From contig JBIKLA010000014.1 of NCBI GenBank assembly GCA_044360075.1, positions 1 through 64,000 on the forward strand: DNA of 64,000 nt, given 5' to 3'. Source of the stretch: OMII01 sp947467385. GTDB lineage: Bacteria > Bdellovibrionota_C > UBA2361 > OMII01. The notes beneath the pieces are model-generated. The model saw nothing but the letters and a program-made list of their open reading frames with translations. It searched no databases and was not told where the DNA came from. This document shows, piece after piece, positions 52,632 through 61,043 of this stretch (the stretch's first letter is position 1; every line of letters begins with the position of its first letter). A program made the translations under genes and the position numbers.

Positions 52632-53797
52632 TCATGGCCCAAGACACCTGCCCTAAACAGCTCAAGATCGCCCTGCTTGGCACGCGGGGAATCCCGGCCC
52701 GATATGGCGGATTTGAGACCTTTGCCGAGCAGCTGTCGACGCGCCTCGTCGAGCGGGGCCATCAGGTGACGGTGTATGGCCGATGCTCCTTTCTGCAGCG
52801 CTGGGGTGCCCGGGAGCCCTATCGGGAAGTCGCTCGGCGCGACACTCCGACGATCTTTCACAAGTATCTCGAGACCCCGCTTCATGCCCTGACGTCCTTT
52901 ATCGATCTCCTCTTCCGCCCCTGTGATGCCATTCTCTTGTGCAATGCGGCCAATAGTCCCTTCGCCCCGATACTTCGGCTCAAGCGAGTGCCGCTCCTCA
53001 TCAACGTCGATGGGATCGAGCGTAATCGCGCAAAGTGGAACTCTTTGGGTAAGCTCTGGTACATGCTCGGGGAGCGCTGCTCGGTGTGGCTTGCCACGCG
53101 AGTCGTCTCTGACGCGAAGGTGATCGCGGATTACTACCGGGAGACCTTCGGCTGCGAGAGCGAGGTTATTCCGTACGGAGTCCATCCCACTGTGCGTTCG
53201 GCCGGACCGATCCTTGAGAAGTTTGCGCTCACCGCCAACAATTATATCCTGTATGTGAGCCGCTTGGAGCCAGAGAACAATGCGCTCGGCGTGATCGAGG
53301 CCTACAACTCGTTGCTACGCGAGAATCCAGGGGCTATGCCGCTTGTGATAGTCGGGGATGCGCCTTACGCCGCGGAATACAAGGCAAAACTGAGGGCGGT
53401 GGCGAGCCCCAAAGTTGTTTTCACCGGGTTCCAGTTTGGCGAGGCGTACGAGGAGCTTCAGAGCAACTGCTACCTCTATGTGCAGGCAACCGAGGTGGGA
53501 GGCACCCACCCTGCCCTGATAGAGTCGATGTCGTACGGCAACTGCGTGATCGCTAACGGAACTCCGGAGAATCTTGAGGTTATAGGGGAGGCGGCGCGGA
53601 GCTTCGGGAAAAATGATTTTGCCGAGCTCGCGGTCATCCTGCGGGAGCTGCTTGCCGATCATGGACAGGCGGCTCGCCTCGGTGCGAAGGCAAAAGAGCG
53701 TGCGCATGCGCAGTTCTCCTGGGACTCAATAGTGTCTCAGTATGAGAAGCTTTTTGCTCAACTTGTCGCGGGTGAAGGGAGTCGTGAGCATGCATGA
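52628..53797 (+). CDS. GT4-type glycosyltransferase with DUF1972 N-terminal domain
   Basis: This 389-residue glycosyltransferase begins with KIALLGTRGIPARYGGFETFAEQLSTRLVERGH, the DUF1972 signature found in rhamnosyl- and related transferases. The C-terminal GT4 half contains YVSRLEPENNALGVIEAY, FTGFQFGEAYEELQ and GGTHPALIESMSYGNCVIA, which holds the conserved donor-binding acidic residue. It would add a sugar to a surface polysaccharide on the cytoplasmic face. It overlaps cysS by four bases and the next gene by eight, which makes an unusual but compact operon. Confidence 0.85.
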   Translation: MIMAQDTCPKQLKIALLGTRGIPARYGGFETFAEQLSTRLVERGHQVTVYGRCSFLQRWGAREPYREVARRDTPTIFHKYLETPLHALTSFIDLLFRPCDAILLCNAANSPFAPILRLKRVPLLINVDGIERNRAKWNSLGKLWYMLGERCSVWLATRVVSDAKVIADYYRETFGCESEVIPYGVHPTVRSAGPILEKFALTANNYILYVSRLEPENNALGVIEAYNSLLRENPGAMPLVIVGDAPYAAEYKAKLRAVASPKVVFTGFQFGEAYEELQSNCYLYVQATEVGGTHPALIESMSYGNCVIANGTPENLEVIGEAARSFGKNDFAELAVILRELLADHGQAARLGAKAKERAHAQFSWDSIVSQYEKLFAQLVAGEGSREHA

Positions 53798-54209
53798 GAC
53801 TGGCGAAATAGATCACCCAATCGTCGTGTTTGATGGCGTGTGCGGACTCTGCAATAGGCTGGTGGTATTCGCCCTGCGGAGAGATCCATCTGGCATGCTG
53901 CGTTTTGCTTCTAACCGGGCGCCTGCCGCCCAGCGCTTACTATCCCAGCATGGTCTCGCCGGCATTGATGCTGAAAGTGCTGTGGTCTTTGTCGGTGACA
54001 ATGCGTTTCTGCGGAGCGATGCCGTTCTCTTTATCGTCGGCAGCCTTCCCTTCCCGTATTCGCTGGTGAAGGCTTTTCGAGTTGTTCCGCGCCCCGTGCG
54101 GGACCTTGTGTACCGGGCCGTGGCACGCCGGCGCCGGCAAATATTTGGTGAGGTAGCGGAGTGCGAGCTGATTCCAGCCGAGTTTCGCGACCGATTTTTG
54201 GGGGAGTAG
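53790..54209 (+). CDS. Thiol-disulfide oxidoreductase-like DCC (DUF393) protein
   Basis: This 139-residue protein has the DCC motif VVFDGVCGLCNRLVVF, with the CxxC pair C18 and C21 after an aspartate, near its N-terminus. The family end follows (RVVPRPVRDLVYRAVARRRRQIFG). It has a thioredoxin-like fold; proteins of this family are presumed redox-active but poorly characterised. The ATG at 53790 overlaps the upstream glycosyltransferase gene by eight bases, so the genes are coupled. It is followed by a DinB-fold gene 2 bases later. Confidence 0.85.
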   Translation: MHETGEIDHPIVVFDGVCGLCNRLVVFALRRDPSGMLRFASNRAPAAQRLLSQHGLAGIDAESAVVFVGDNAFLRSDAVLFIVGSLPFPYSLVKAFRVVPRPVRDLVYRAVARRRRQIFGEVAECELIPAEFRDRFLGE

Positions 54210-54211
54210 CC

Positions 54212-54697
54212 ATGAAAGCGCATGAGATCATTCGGGAACAGCTTGCAACCGCTCGCTACGTGATGTCGAGGTACCTCGAGGACTTGACCGACGCCGAGCT
54301 GCATCTCAGCCCCGTTACGGGCGCCCACACGGCAGCCTGGCAGGTCGGGCACCTCATCGTGTCCGAAAAGAGGATGGCAGAGGGAATTCGCGCGGGCGCG
54401 GGCGTGGATCTGCCCGCAGGCTTTGAGGGGGCACACGCCAAGGACGCCCCCGCAGCTACAACGGGAGCCTTCTCCAAGGCCCAATATGCCGAGCTCATGA
54501 AAATTCAGCGCGAGCGCACGATCGTCCTGCTAGATTCGCTTTCGGAAAGTGACCTATCGAGGCCCGCACCGGAATTCATGCGGGCATATGCGCCGCATGT
54601 GGGATCTGTCTTTGGCTCGATCGCTGGGCATGAGCTGATGCACTCAGGCCAGGTCGCCGTCTTGCGTCGCTCGCTCGGGAAGCCCGTTGTCATCTAG
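54212..54697 (+). CDS. DinB-fold (four-helix bundle) metal-binding protein
   Basis: This 161-residue protein has the DinB/YfiT-like helix-bundle pattern with three histidines that form the metal triad. One is in WQVGHLIVSEKRM, and two are in the final GHELMHSGQVAVLRRSLGKP (HxxxH). Family members include thiol transferases (for example bacillithiol- or mycothiol-dependent) and proteins of unknown role. The ATG at 54212 is 2 bases after the DCC gene stop, which supports a redox/thiol context. The substrate is unknown. Confidence 0.85.
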   Translation: MKAHEIIREQLATARYVMSRYLEDLTDAELHLSPVTGAHTAAWQVGHLIVSEKRMAEGIRAGAGVDLPAGFEGAHAKDAPAATTGAFSKAQYAELMKIQRERTIVLLDSLSESDLSRPAPEFMRAYAPHVGSVFGSIAGHELMHSGQVAVLRRSLGKPVVI

Positions 54698-54706
54698 AGG
54701 CGCTCG

Positions 54707-55021
54707 TTAGCCCGCGCGGCGAATCTCATCTCGCACAGACCGAGCGCGGCTGCACGTTAACTGGATTTCCTTGCGCAGGGTGATTACCTCGAACGCAAAA
54801 GCCTGGGACAGGGACTTAAGCTCGATGTGCAAGTTGTCCAAGCGCCCGGACATCTGGTCGGCTTGTGCGCCGGTGAGAGCGGAGAAGTTCGATCCTCGAG
54901 AGGTCCAGCTAAGCAGGAGGATGAGGGCCGCAAGAGTCGCGCAGGTGCCGATGAGCACGCCGGCATCAAAAGAGAGAACTCCTGTGCCAAAAGATTTAGA
55001 TAGCCACTGAGCGAATTCCAT
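54707..55021 (-). CDS. Small membrane protein with coiled-coil tail
   Basis: This 104-residue product is credible because its ATG at 55021 has AGGAG at ideal spacing. One transmembrane helix lies at about residues 18-38 (FDAGVLIGTCATLAALILLLSW). The last 60 residues form a charged amphipathic coiled coil (LDNLHIELKSLSQAFAFEVITLRKEIQLTCSR). No family is recognised. It is convergent with the DinB-fold gene and divergent from the polysaccharide operon. It could be a structural or signalling partner, but nothing shows which. Confidence 0.6.
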   Translation of the reverse strand: MEFAQWLSKSFGTGVLSFDAGVLIGTCATLAALILLLSWTSRGSNFSALTGAQADQMSGRLDNLHIELKSLSQAFAFEVITLRKEIQLTCSRARSVRDEIRRAG

Positions 55022-55183
55022 CGTTGCTCCTAACCTTTACGTGCCTTCAAGGCCCCAAACGGGCTGTTAAAGCCTCGTTAAGCCTCTTGTTCGAGTTATG
55101 GCGGTCTTGGAAGGCAATGGTGCAGGAAAAAGCAACTACGCTAAAGGTATCATATGGTTAGGCTCTCCTATGAGCATCGACTG

Positions 55184-55201
55184 CCAGGTCCCCAGACCTG
55201 G
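55184..55201 (+). other. Hairpin in leader of the polysaccharide operon
   Basis: CCAGGTC and GACCTGG form a perfect 7-bp stem with loop CCCA about 100 bases before the first operon gene. No T-tract follows. It may act in the leader, but a function is not shown. Confidence 0.3.
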
Positions 55202-55306
55202 GTTTAGCATTCCCACTGTGTTACACTCCGCGAGCGCTTGGAGCTTCTTCTTCATCGGCCGAAAACGGTCGAGGAGGAACTCAAGCAGGGTGGACGTTTT
55301 TTTTGT

Positions 55307-56308
55307 ATGCGGGGAGATATGCGCGGCATATCAGTGGTCATTCCGGTATTCAACGAAGAAGACAACGTGGCAGAGGGCTTCCGAGAGGTTACGGGAGTGC
55401 TGCGGGCGATGGGTCGCCCCTACGAGATCATATACGTCGACGACGGATCGCGTGATGCGACGGTCTCTCGGTTGCTTGAGTGTGCCGGCAACGATCCTCA
55501 CCTTCGGCTCGTTCAGCTTCGTCGCAACTTCGGGCAGACAGCCGCGATGGCAGCAGGATTCGATCACACGCGCAACGAGATCGTTGTCGCGCTCGATGGC
55601 GATCTGCAGAATGATCCCGCAGAGATTCCCAAGATGGTGGAGAAGCTTGACGAGGGATATGACCTCGTTGCGGGATGGCGCAAGGACCGCAAAGACAAGT
55701 TCTTAAGCCGCAGGCTTCCAAGCGTTATCGCCAATCGGCTCATCTCGGCTGCCACCGACGTGCGGCTGCATGATTACGGCTGCACGCTCAAGGTAATGAC
55801 AGGCGAGGTTGCGAGGGGACTGCGGCTGTACGGCGAGATGCATCGTTTCATACCAGCCCTCGCCAACGAGATGGGTGCCCGCATCGTCGAAGTCCCGGTG
55901 AATCACCGCGAGCGGCGTTTCGGCACGTCGAAGTACGGCATTTCGAGGACTATCCGCGTCGTGCTTGATCTTATTACCGTCAAGTTCCTCCTCGGGTACT
56001 CGAAGCGCCCGATTCACCTGTTCGGAGTTGTCGGCGCGGTCTCTAGCGTTCTCGGAACGATGATCCTGTCGCTCCTTACGTTTCAGCGAGTTTTTCAGGA
56101 CGTGCCGATGGGCAATCGCCCGCTGCTCGCGCTGGGAGTCATGCTGGTTATTATCGGCCTTCAGTTCATCGTGTTTGGGCTTCTTGCAGAGGTTCTTGCC
56201 CGAACGTATTACGAGTCCCAGAACAAGAAGATATATGTGGTACGGCGAATATTTACGGCGCCTGAAGATGAGGGCAGTGCTCCGTGGACGCGCAAAGTTG
56301 CCAACTAG
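55307..56308 (+). CDS. Family 2 glycosyltransferase with C-terminal membrane segments (DPM1/ArnC-like)
   Basis: This roughly 333-residue enzyme has the GT2 opening ISVVIPVFNEEDNVAEGF, the YVDDGSRDAT loop and the catalytic VALDGDLQNDP. RRFGTSKYG lies near 200, and two transmembrane helices follow (LFGVVGAVSSVLGTMILSLL and LALGVMLVIIGLQFIVFGLL). This layout is that of enzymes transferring sugars from UDP or GDP to polyprenyl phosphate. It is the first gene of a tightly packed polysaccharide operon and overlaps the next by 25 bases. The start is uncertain (ATG 55307 or 55319, or TTG 55238). Confidence 0.88.
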   Translation: MRGDMRGISVVIPVFNEEDNVAEGFREVTGVLRAMGRPYEIIYVDDGSRDATVSRLLECAGNDPHLRLVQLRRNFGQTAAMAAGFDHTRNEIVVALDGDLQNDPAEIPKMVEKLDEGYDLVAGWRKDRKDKFLSRRLPSVIANRLISAATDVRLHDYGCTLKVMTGEVARGLRLYGEMHRFIPALANEMGARIVEVPVNHRERRFGTSKYGISRTIRVVLDLITVKFLLGYSKRPIHLFGVVGAVSSVLGTMILSLLTFQRVFQDVPMGNRPLLALGVMLVIIGLQFIVFGLLAEVLARTYYESQNKKIYVVRRIFTAPEDEGSAPWTRKVAN

Positions 56309-57453
56309 CCACTCAGGCTAAGGAACCGCGACCATCCCTAAAGCTGCTGCTCGATGCGCGCAAGCTCGGTGATGGCGGCATCGGGGTGTACCTTGAGAAC
56401 CTGATATGCGGCCTCCTCGACGGCGGCGACATTGAGATAACGCTCCTGTCGCGGCCGGGGGCAGATGAGAGTTTTTCGCGCGCCCAAGAGGTTGCTTGGC
56501 TCTTTGACGCAAGCCCGTGCTACTCGCTTGATGAGCTCCTGTTCCTGGGTCGCCGAATCGAATTCTCTCGCTATGACATTTTTCACACTCCACACTACGT
56601 GCTGCCGATTGGCGTTGCGATTCCATCAGTCGTGACGGTGCATGACCTTATTCACATCGAGCAGCCAGAGCGCTTTTTCTACCCTTGGGTTTCGAGGCGC
56701 CTCATTCGATCTTCGGTTGCCCGCGCTGACAGGGTGCTCGCCGTCAGCGGGGCGACTCGCCGGGCGGTGCTCGATCTCACGGGGGTAGACGGCGCGAAGG
56801 TGCTGCATGTTCCTAACGCGGTTGCGCCCTTTCTCAAGGGGCCCTCATCCGTCCTTGACCTTCCGACGGAGGTGCAGGGAGCCGGGTCCTTTTTCCTGTC
56901 GGTACTTTCAAATCTCAAACCCCACAAGGCGCCTCGGGATCTGCTGCTCGCCTTCCGCAACTTCAGGCGGGATACGCTGTGGCGGCGCGTTGCGGCGACG
57001 TGTCCGAAGCTCGTCATCGCGGGGTACGGCGCCGCCGAATTTTCGCAATCGCGGGAGCTTTCTCGGCTTGCGGAGGAGATCGGGGATGTCGTGGTCGTGG
57101 GTGCCGTTTCGCCGAGCCAGCTCTCTGCCCTCTACGCGAAGGCTGCCGCTCTCGTTGTTCCCTCTCGCCTTGAGGGCTTCTGCCTCCCTGCGCTTGAGGC
57201 ACAGTCGCGAGGAACGCCGGTGGTGTGCCGACCGATCGCTGCGCTTCAAGAGCTGCTTACAGAGCGCGACACGGCTGCGGCGGATGTGTCGATCGACGCG
57301 CTCGCGGCTGCTATGCGGACAGGGCTTGAGTGCGGAGCGGCTCACGGGCGGCAGCCCATGGCGGGCCATCTTGAGCGGTACTCAACGCGGCGTGTTGCCG
57401 ACGAAGTGCGCGCTGTGTACGAGGATGCTCTTCGGTCGCGAGGTGCCCGATGA
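56284..57453 (+). CDS. GT4-type glycosyltransferase
   Basis: This 389-residue GT-B glycosyltransferase starts at GTG 56284, inside the end of the previous gene. Its family features include LDARKLGDGGIGVYLENLI, FHTPHYVLPIGVAIPSVVTVHDLIHIEQPERFF, a donor-binding half with LVVPSRLEGFCLPALEAQSRGTPVVC (conserved ExG-type site), and VPNAVAPFL before it. It adds a sugar of unknown identity from a nucleotide donor. Its stop overlaps the next gene start (ATGA), so the operon is translationally coupled throughout. Confidence 0.87.
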   Translation: MDAQSCQLATQAKEPRPSLKLLLDARKLGDGGIGVYLENLICGLLDGGDIEITLLSRPGADESFSRAQEVAWLFDASPCYSLDELLFLGRRIEFSRYDIFHTPHYVLPIGVAIPSVVTVHDLIHIEQPERFFYPWVSRRLIRSSVARADRVLAVSGATRRAVLDLTGVDGAKVLHVPNAVAPFLKGPSSVLDLPTEVQGAGSFFLSVLSNLKPHKAPRDLLLAFRNFRRDTLWRRVAATCPKLVIAGYGAAEFSQSRELSRLAEEIGDVVVVGAVSPSQLSALYAKAAALVVPSRLEGFCLPALEAQSRGTPVVCRPIAALQELLTERDTAAADVSIDALAAAMRTGLECGAAHGRQPMAGHLERYSTRRVADEVRAVYEDALRSRGAR

Positions 57454-58670
57454 GGGTTGCACTTGTGCATGATTGGCTCACCGGCATGCGGGGAGGGGAG
57501 CGATGCCTTGAGGCCTTTCTTGAGCTTTACCCGAATGCGGACATCTTCACACTCGTGCACGTTCCGGGCAGCACGACAGGGCGCATCGACAGCCGGGTGA
57601 AGAAAGCATCCTTTCTCAATCGCGTGCCAGGAATTAGCCGGCACTACCGGCGCTTACTTCCGCTCTTTCCCCTCGCCATCGCTTCGTTCGACCTGCGCGG
57701 CTACGACCTGGTTATCTCGCTGAGCCATGCGGCGGCGAAGAACGTACGCGTTCCGCGGGGAGTGCCGCATGTCTGCTACTGCTTCACTCCGATGCGCTAC
57801 ATATGGGATCAGGCGCGGTCATACCTGCCCGGACCGGCCTTCTACCTGGCGCAGCCGCTTTTGCAGCTGCTGCGACTGTGGGATCGGCGCGGGGCCCGGC
57901 GTGTTGGGCACTTCGTTGCCATCAGCCAGTTCGTTGCGGCGCGCATCCGCCGCTTTTATGGGCGTGATGCGGCTGTCATTCCCCCACCCGTGCGCATGCG
58001 AAGCGGGACGAGCCAGGGCCTGACCAGCGAGGAGCGCGCTATCTTTGCAAGCAACCCAGGGCCATTCTTCCTGTGCGCTGGTGCTCTCGTTCCGTACAAG
58101 CACATTGACGTCGCGGTTGAGGCGTTTCGGCGCATGGATCTCCCGCTCTGGATCGTGGGGGGAGGGCCTGAAGAGCGCAAGATTCGGGAGATGTCGCCGC
58201 CAAACGTGAAGGTTCTAGGGCGCGTCAGCGAAGCTTTCCTGTGGGAGTGCTACAGCCGCTGTGAGGCCCTCATCTTTCCTGGCATTGAGGACTTCGGCAT
58301 AGTCCCAGTTGAGTGTCTAGCCTCGGGCAGGCCCGTGATAGCGGTCGATGCGGGTGGAATACGCGAATCGCTCGGATGCGCGCGCGGTTCTGGCGACTCC
58401 GTCCTTGTCCAGCGGAATCCTTACGGTGTATTTATTCACAAGAGGGGCCACGGGGATCCGGGGGCGCTCATCGAGGCGGTCGCCCTGTACAGGGCGGCTC
58501 GCGGCGAGTTTGTGGCGAGTGAGTTGGCTGCCCGCGCAGAGGCGTTTGGCTATCCCAGGTTTTTTGCCTCGTGGGAGCAGTTTGCCCGTGACGCGGGCCT
58601 TGCCGCCTCGGATCGTGCGGCAGCAAATGCCGAGGCCCCGCCTGTCAAGTCTCAAGGTGTAGGATGCTAA
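57450..58670 (+). CDS. GT4-type glycosyltransferase (WbaZ-like)
   Basis: This 406-residue protein opens with VALVHDWLTGMRGGERCLEAFLELYPNADIFTL, a hallmark of WbaZ-like mannosyltransferases. It contains CYCFTPMRYIWDQ and the donor-binding half LFPGIEDFGIVPVECLASGRPVIAVDAGGI-type loop (here FPGIEDFGIVPVE). It is likely an O-antigen or exopolysaccharide mannosyl or related transferase. It overlaps the previous gene by four bases and the next by seven. Confidence 0.88.
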   Translation: MRVALVHDWLTGMRGGERCLEAFLELYPNADIFTLVHVPGSTTGRIDSRVKKASFLNRVPGISRHYRRLLPLFPLAIASFDLRGYDLVISLSHAAAKNVRVPRGVPHVCYCFTPMRYIWDQARSYLPGPAFYLAQPLLQLLRLWDRRGARRVGHFVAISQFVAARIRRFYGRDAAVIPPPVRMRSGTSQGLTSEERAIFASNPGPFFLCAGALVPYKHIDVAVEAFRRMDLPLWIVGGGPEERKIREMSPPNVKVLGRVSEAFLWECYSRCEALIFPGIEDFGIVPVECLASGRPVIAVDAGGIRESLGCARGSGDSVLVQRNPYGVFIHKRGHGDPGALIEAVALYRAARGEFVASELAARAEAFGYPRFFASWEQFARDAGLAASDRAAANAEAPPVKSQGVGC

Positions 58671-60066
58671 AGCAGAAGCGACAGCTTTTTGAGTATCTCT
58701 TCATGGTCGTCGACCTGCTGGTCGTCTCCGTGGCCTGGCTCGTCGCCTTCTGGCTCCGGTTTGAGACCGGACTTGTTCCGGTCGACAAGGGCGTGCCGGA
58801 GTTCATCCACTACGTGTCGATGCTGATCTTCATCTGGATCATCTGGGCATTCGTGTTCAGGCGCATGGGGCTCTATCGGCCGATGCGAGGAGTCCGTAGA
58901 ACGCGTGAGCTGTGGGTGCTGGTGAATGCCAACGCGCTTGCGATCCTTCTCCTCATCGCCATCACCTATCTCTTCAGGGAGAAGAGCGTCCAGTATTCCC
59001 GTCTTGTGTTTGTCTACTTCTGGGCGATCGCTACAGCTCTTACGGTGCTGCAGCGAACGGCGCTTCGCTTCCTGCTGCGGGAGCTTCGGCGCAAGGGATA
59101 CAACCTGCGCTACATGCTTGTTGTGGGGTCGGGCAAGGTTGCCTCGGATGTCGTCAGCCGAGTTCGCATGCACCAAGAGCTCGGTATCCAACTTCTCGGC
59201 TGCCTCTCCAAGGAGGGTGAGGAGCGGCGGGGGCCGGGCGGGGTGCCGATCGTTGGAAGTTATGCCGACATAGGCTCGTTTGTGGGCCGAACGGATATCG
59301 ACCAGATCGTTGTTGCGCTTCCCCTGGAAGACCAGCAAGCGCTGCCAGACATTATGGGTCAGCTTAAGGACTCAATCGTCGATATCAAGATTATCCCCGA
59401 TCTCTACCAGTTTGCGAGCATCGGCGGCGCGATAGAGGAGTTCGAGGGCCTGCCTGTCATAAGCTTGCAGGAGTGCCCGCTCGACGGCATTAACCTCTTC
59501 ACCAAGCGCTTCCTCGATCTCCTGGTGGCGTCGTCGATTATCGTGCTCTTCTCGCCATTTATGTTCCTGATAGCGCTGCTAGTGAAGCTCACGTCGCGCG
59601 GCCCCATGCTCTTCAAGCAGGAGCGGGTCAGCTTCGATGGCACGCCTTTCCGCATCATCAAGTTTCGCACGATGCACCTCGATGCGGAGTCAGGAGGGCC
59701 CGGCTGGACCAAGCCAGGTGACGAGCGGATCACGCCCTTAGGAAAATTCCTGCGCTCCACGAGCCTCGATGAGCTTCCGCAGCTCCTTAACGTTATCAGG
59801 GGCGACATGTCGATCGTTGGCCCCCGTCCGGAGAGGCCTGTATACATCCGGGAGTTCCGGCGCACATACCGCGGTACATGCTGCGCCATAAGGTTCCGGC
59901 GGGCATCACCGGCTGGGCGCAGGTGAACGGCTGGCGGGGGGACACTTCTATAGACAAGCGCATCGAGTACGATCTGTACTACATCGAGAATTGGTCCCTG
60001 TTTCTCGACATCAAGATTCTCGTCCTGACCCTCTTTCGGGGGTTCCGCAACCGCAACGCCTATTAG
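58664..60066 (+). CDS. Undecaprenyl-phosphate sugar phosphotransferase (WcaJ/WbaP-like), frameshifted
   Basis: This polyprenyl-phosphate sugar-1-phosphate transferase starts a lipid-linked repeat unit at the inner membrane. It has an N-terminal membrane domain (VVDLLVVSVAWLVAFWLRF onwards), a Rossmann-like middle (LRYMLVVGSGKVASDVV), and a C-terminal catalytic domain (KRFLDLLVASSIIVLFSPFM, LFKQERV, IKFRTMH, DELPQLLNVIRGDMSIVGPRPERP). The frame breaks near 59862-59866, just after the GPRPERP block: the conserved ending (MLRHKVPAGITGWAQVNGWRGDTS.. to NKNAY-like) lies in the -1 frame from 59866 to 60066. One missing base would restore a protein of about 466 residues. It may be an assembly error or a real mutation. 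Confidence 0.85.
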
Positions 60067-60152
60067 GGCCTACCCGCCGGTAGAGAGATCCCCCGCGCGG
60101 CATGAAAGTGTCCTTCCCATAGCGGCGGAGTCTGAGGTAACCTTCCGGGATT

Positions 60153-60590
60153 ATGTCGGGACTTCGTAACGTAGCGTTTCTCTCTCTGATATGCTTTTTC
60201 GCTGGAGCAATCATCTTCGCTGCCGGAACGGACCTTCAGAGGCGGCTGGCAAAGCCCACGCCTGATGAGATCGTCGCGGCGCGTGATCTCATCGATCAGC
60301 TTCGCGCGGAGGTGCTTGCCCACGAGCATCCAACCGTTGTGCATCCCGCTCGCATGCCGGCGCGCAAGGCGGGCAGCTACCTATCTGAGGGTGACAAGAG
60401 CCACCTCCAGAGCTTCTTTGGAAAGCTTTTCAAGAGCGGACCACAGCAGCCGCAGGTGAGCCCAGAGGACGAATCGTCCCATGTTCCAACGGAAAAAGTT
60501 GCTCCTGGGGCGGCGGAACTGCCGCAGGAGAGCGATCCGCAAGAGATGCAGGACCTTGAAAATCCCGCCCCAGAGACTCAACAGGAGTAG
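60153..60590 (+). CDS. Secreted or membrane-anchored small protein, unknown
   Basis: This 145-residue protein has an N-terminal hydrophobic segment (VAFLSLICFFAGAIIFAAG), a charged middle (DEIVAARDLIDQLRAEVLAHEH) and a Glu/Pro-rich low-complexity tail. It is likely periplasmic and anchored. I recognise no family. It is followed without a gap by a lipoprotein gene, so the three genes from 60153 to 61879 probably form one operon. Confidence 0.6.
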   Translation: MSGLRNVAFLSLICFFAGAIIFAAGTDLQRRLAKPTPDEIVAARDLIDQLRAEVLAHEHPTVVHPARMPARKAGSYLSEGDKSHLQSFFGKLFKSGPQQPQVSPEDESSHVPTEKVAPGAAELPQESDPQEMQDLENPAPETQQE

Positions 60591-61043
60591 ATGATGCGCG
60601 CAGTATACAGGCATGTGGCAGTGACGCTGCTTTCACTAGTGTGCTCGGGGTGCCTCGTCGTGCCCTTCATTCAGGCCTTTCGTGAGACGGGGTCAACGCC
60701 TGCCGACCGGCGTGCTTTGCTTGAGCCGGAAACCAAGAAGTTCTCTGACGCCTTGATGCTGGGGAAGAGAATGAAGGCGCTTTCGGTCGTGGTTCCGGAA
60801 AGCCGCGAGGATATCGGGAGCCAGATAAAGGAGCTTGGCGAAGCTGAGCGAGTCGTCGAGGCGAAGATCGACGACATTCAGTGGGACGACGATGCGAGAA
60901 AGGCGACCGTCTACATGAAGATCCGGTACTACAAGGTCCCATACTATATCGTTGAGACTCGCATGGATGAGCAGCACTGGGAGTTCTCGATGGGAGAGGG
61001 CTGGAAGCTTCGGGACATGTCGGTCGTAGAGGGGCAGGGATGA
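60591..61043 (+). CDS. Lipoprotein, unknown function
   Basis: This 150-residue protein has a lipoprotein signal (VAVTLLSLVCSGC, acylated Cys about 21). The mature domain is alpha/beta (SREDIGSQIKELGEAERVVEAKIDDIQW, then YMKIRYYKVPYYIVETRMDEQHWEFSMGEGWKL), where the second part resembles a small beta-sheet of an NTF2-like fold, but I do not claim the family. It starts directly at the end of the previous gene and overlaps the next by four bases (ATGA). Confidence 0.65.
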   Translation: MMRAVYRHVAVTLLSLVCSGCLVVPFIQAFRETGSTPADRRALLEPETKKFSDALMLGKRMKALSVVVPESREDIGSQIKELGEAERVVEAKIDDIQWDDDARKATVYMKIRYYKVPYYIVETRMDEQHWEFSMGEGWKLRDMSVVEGQG

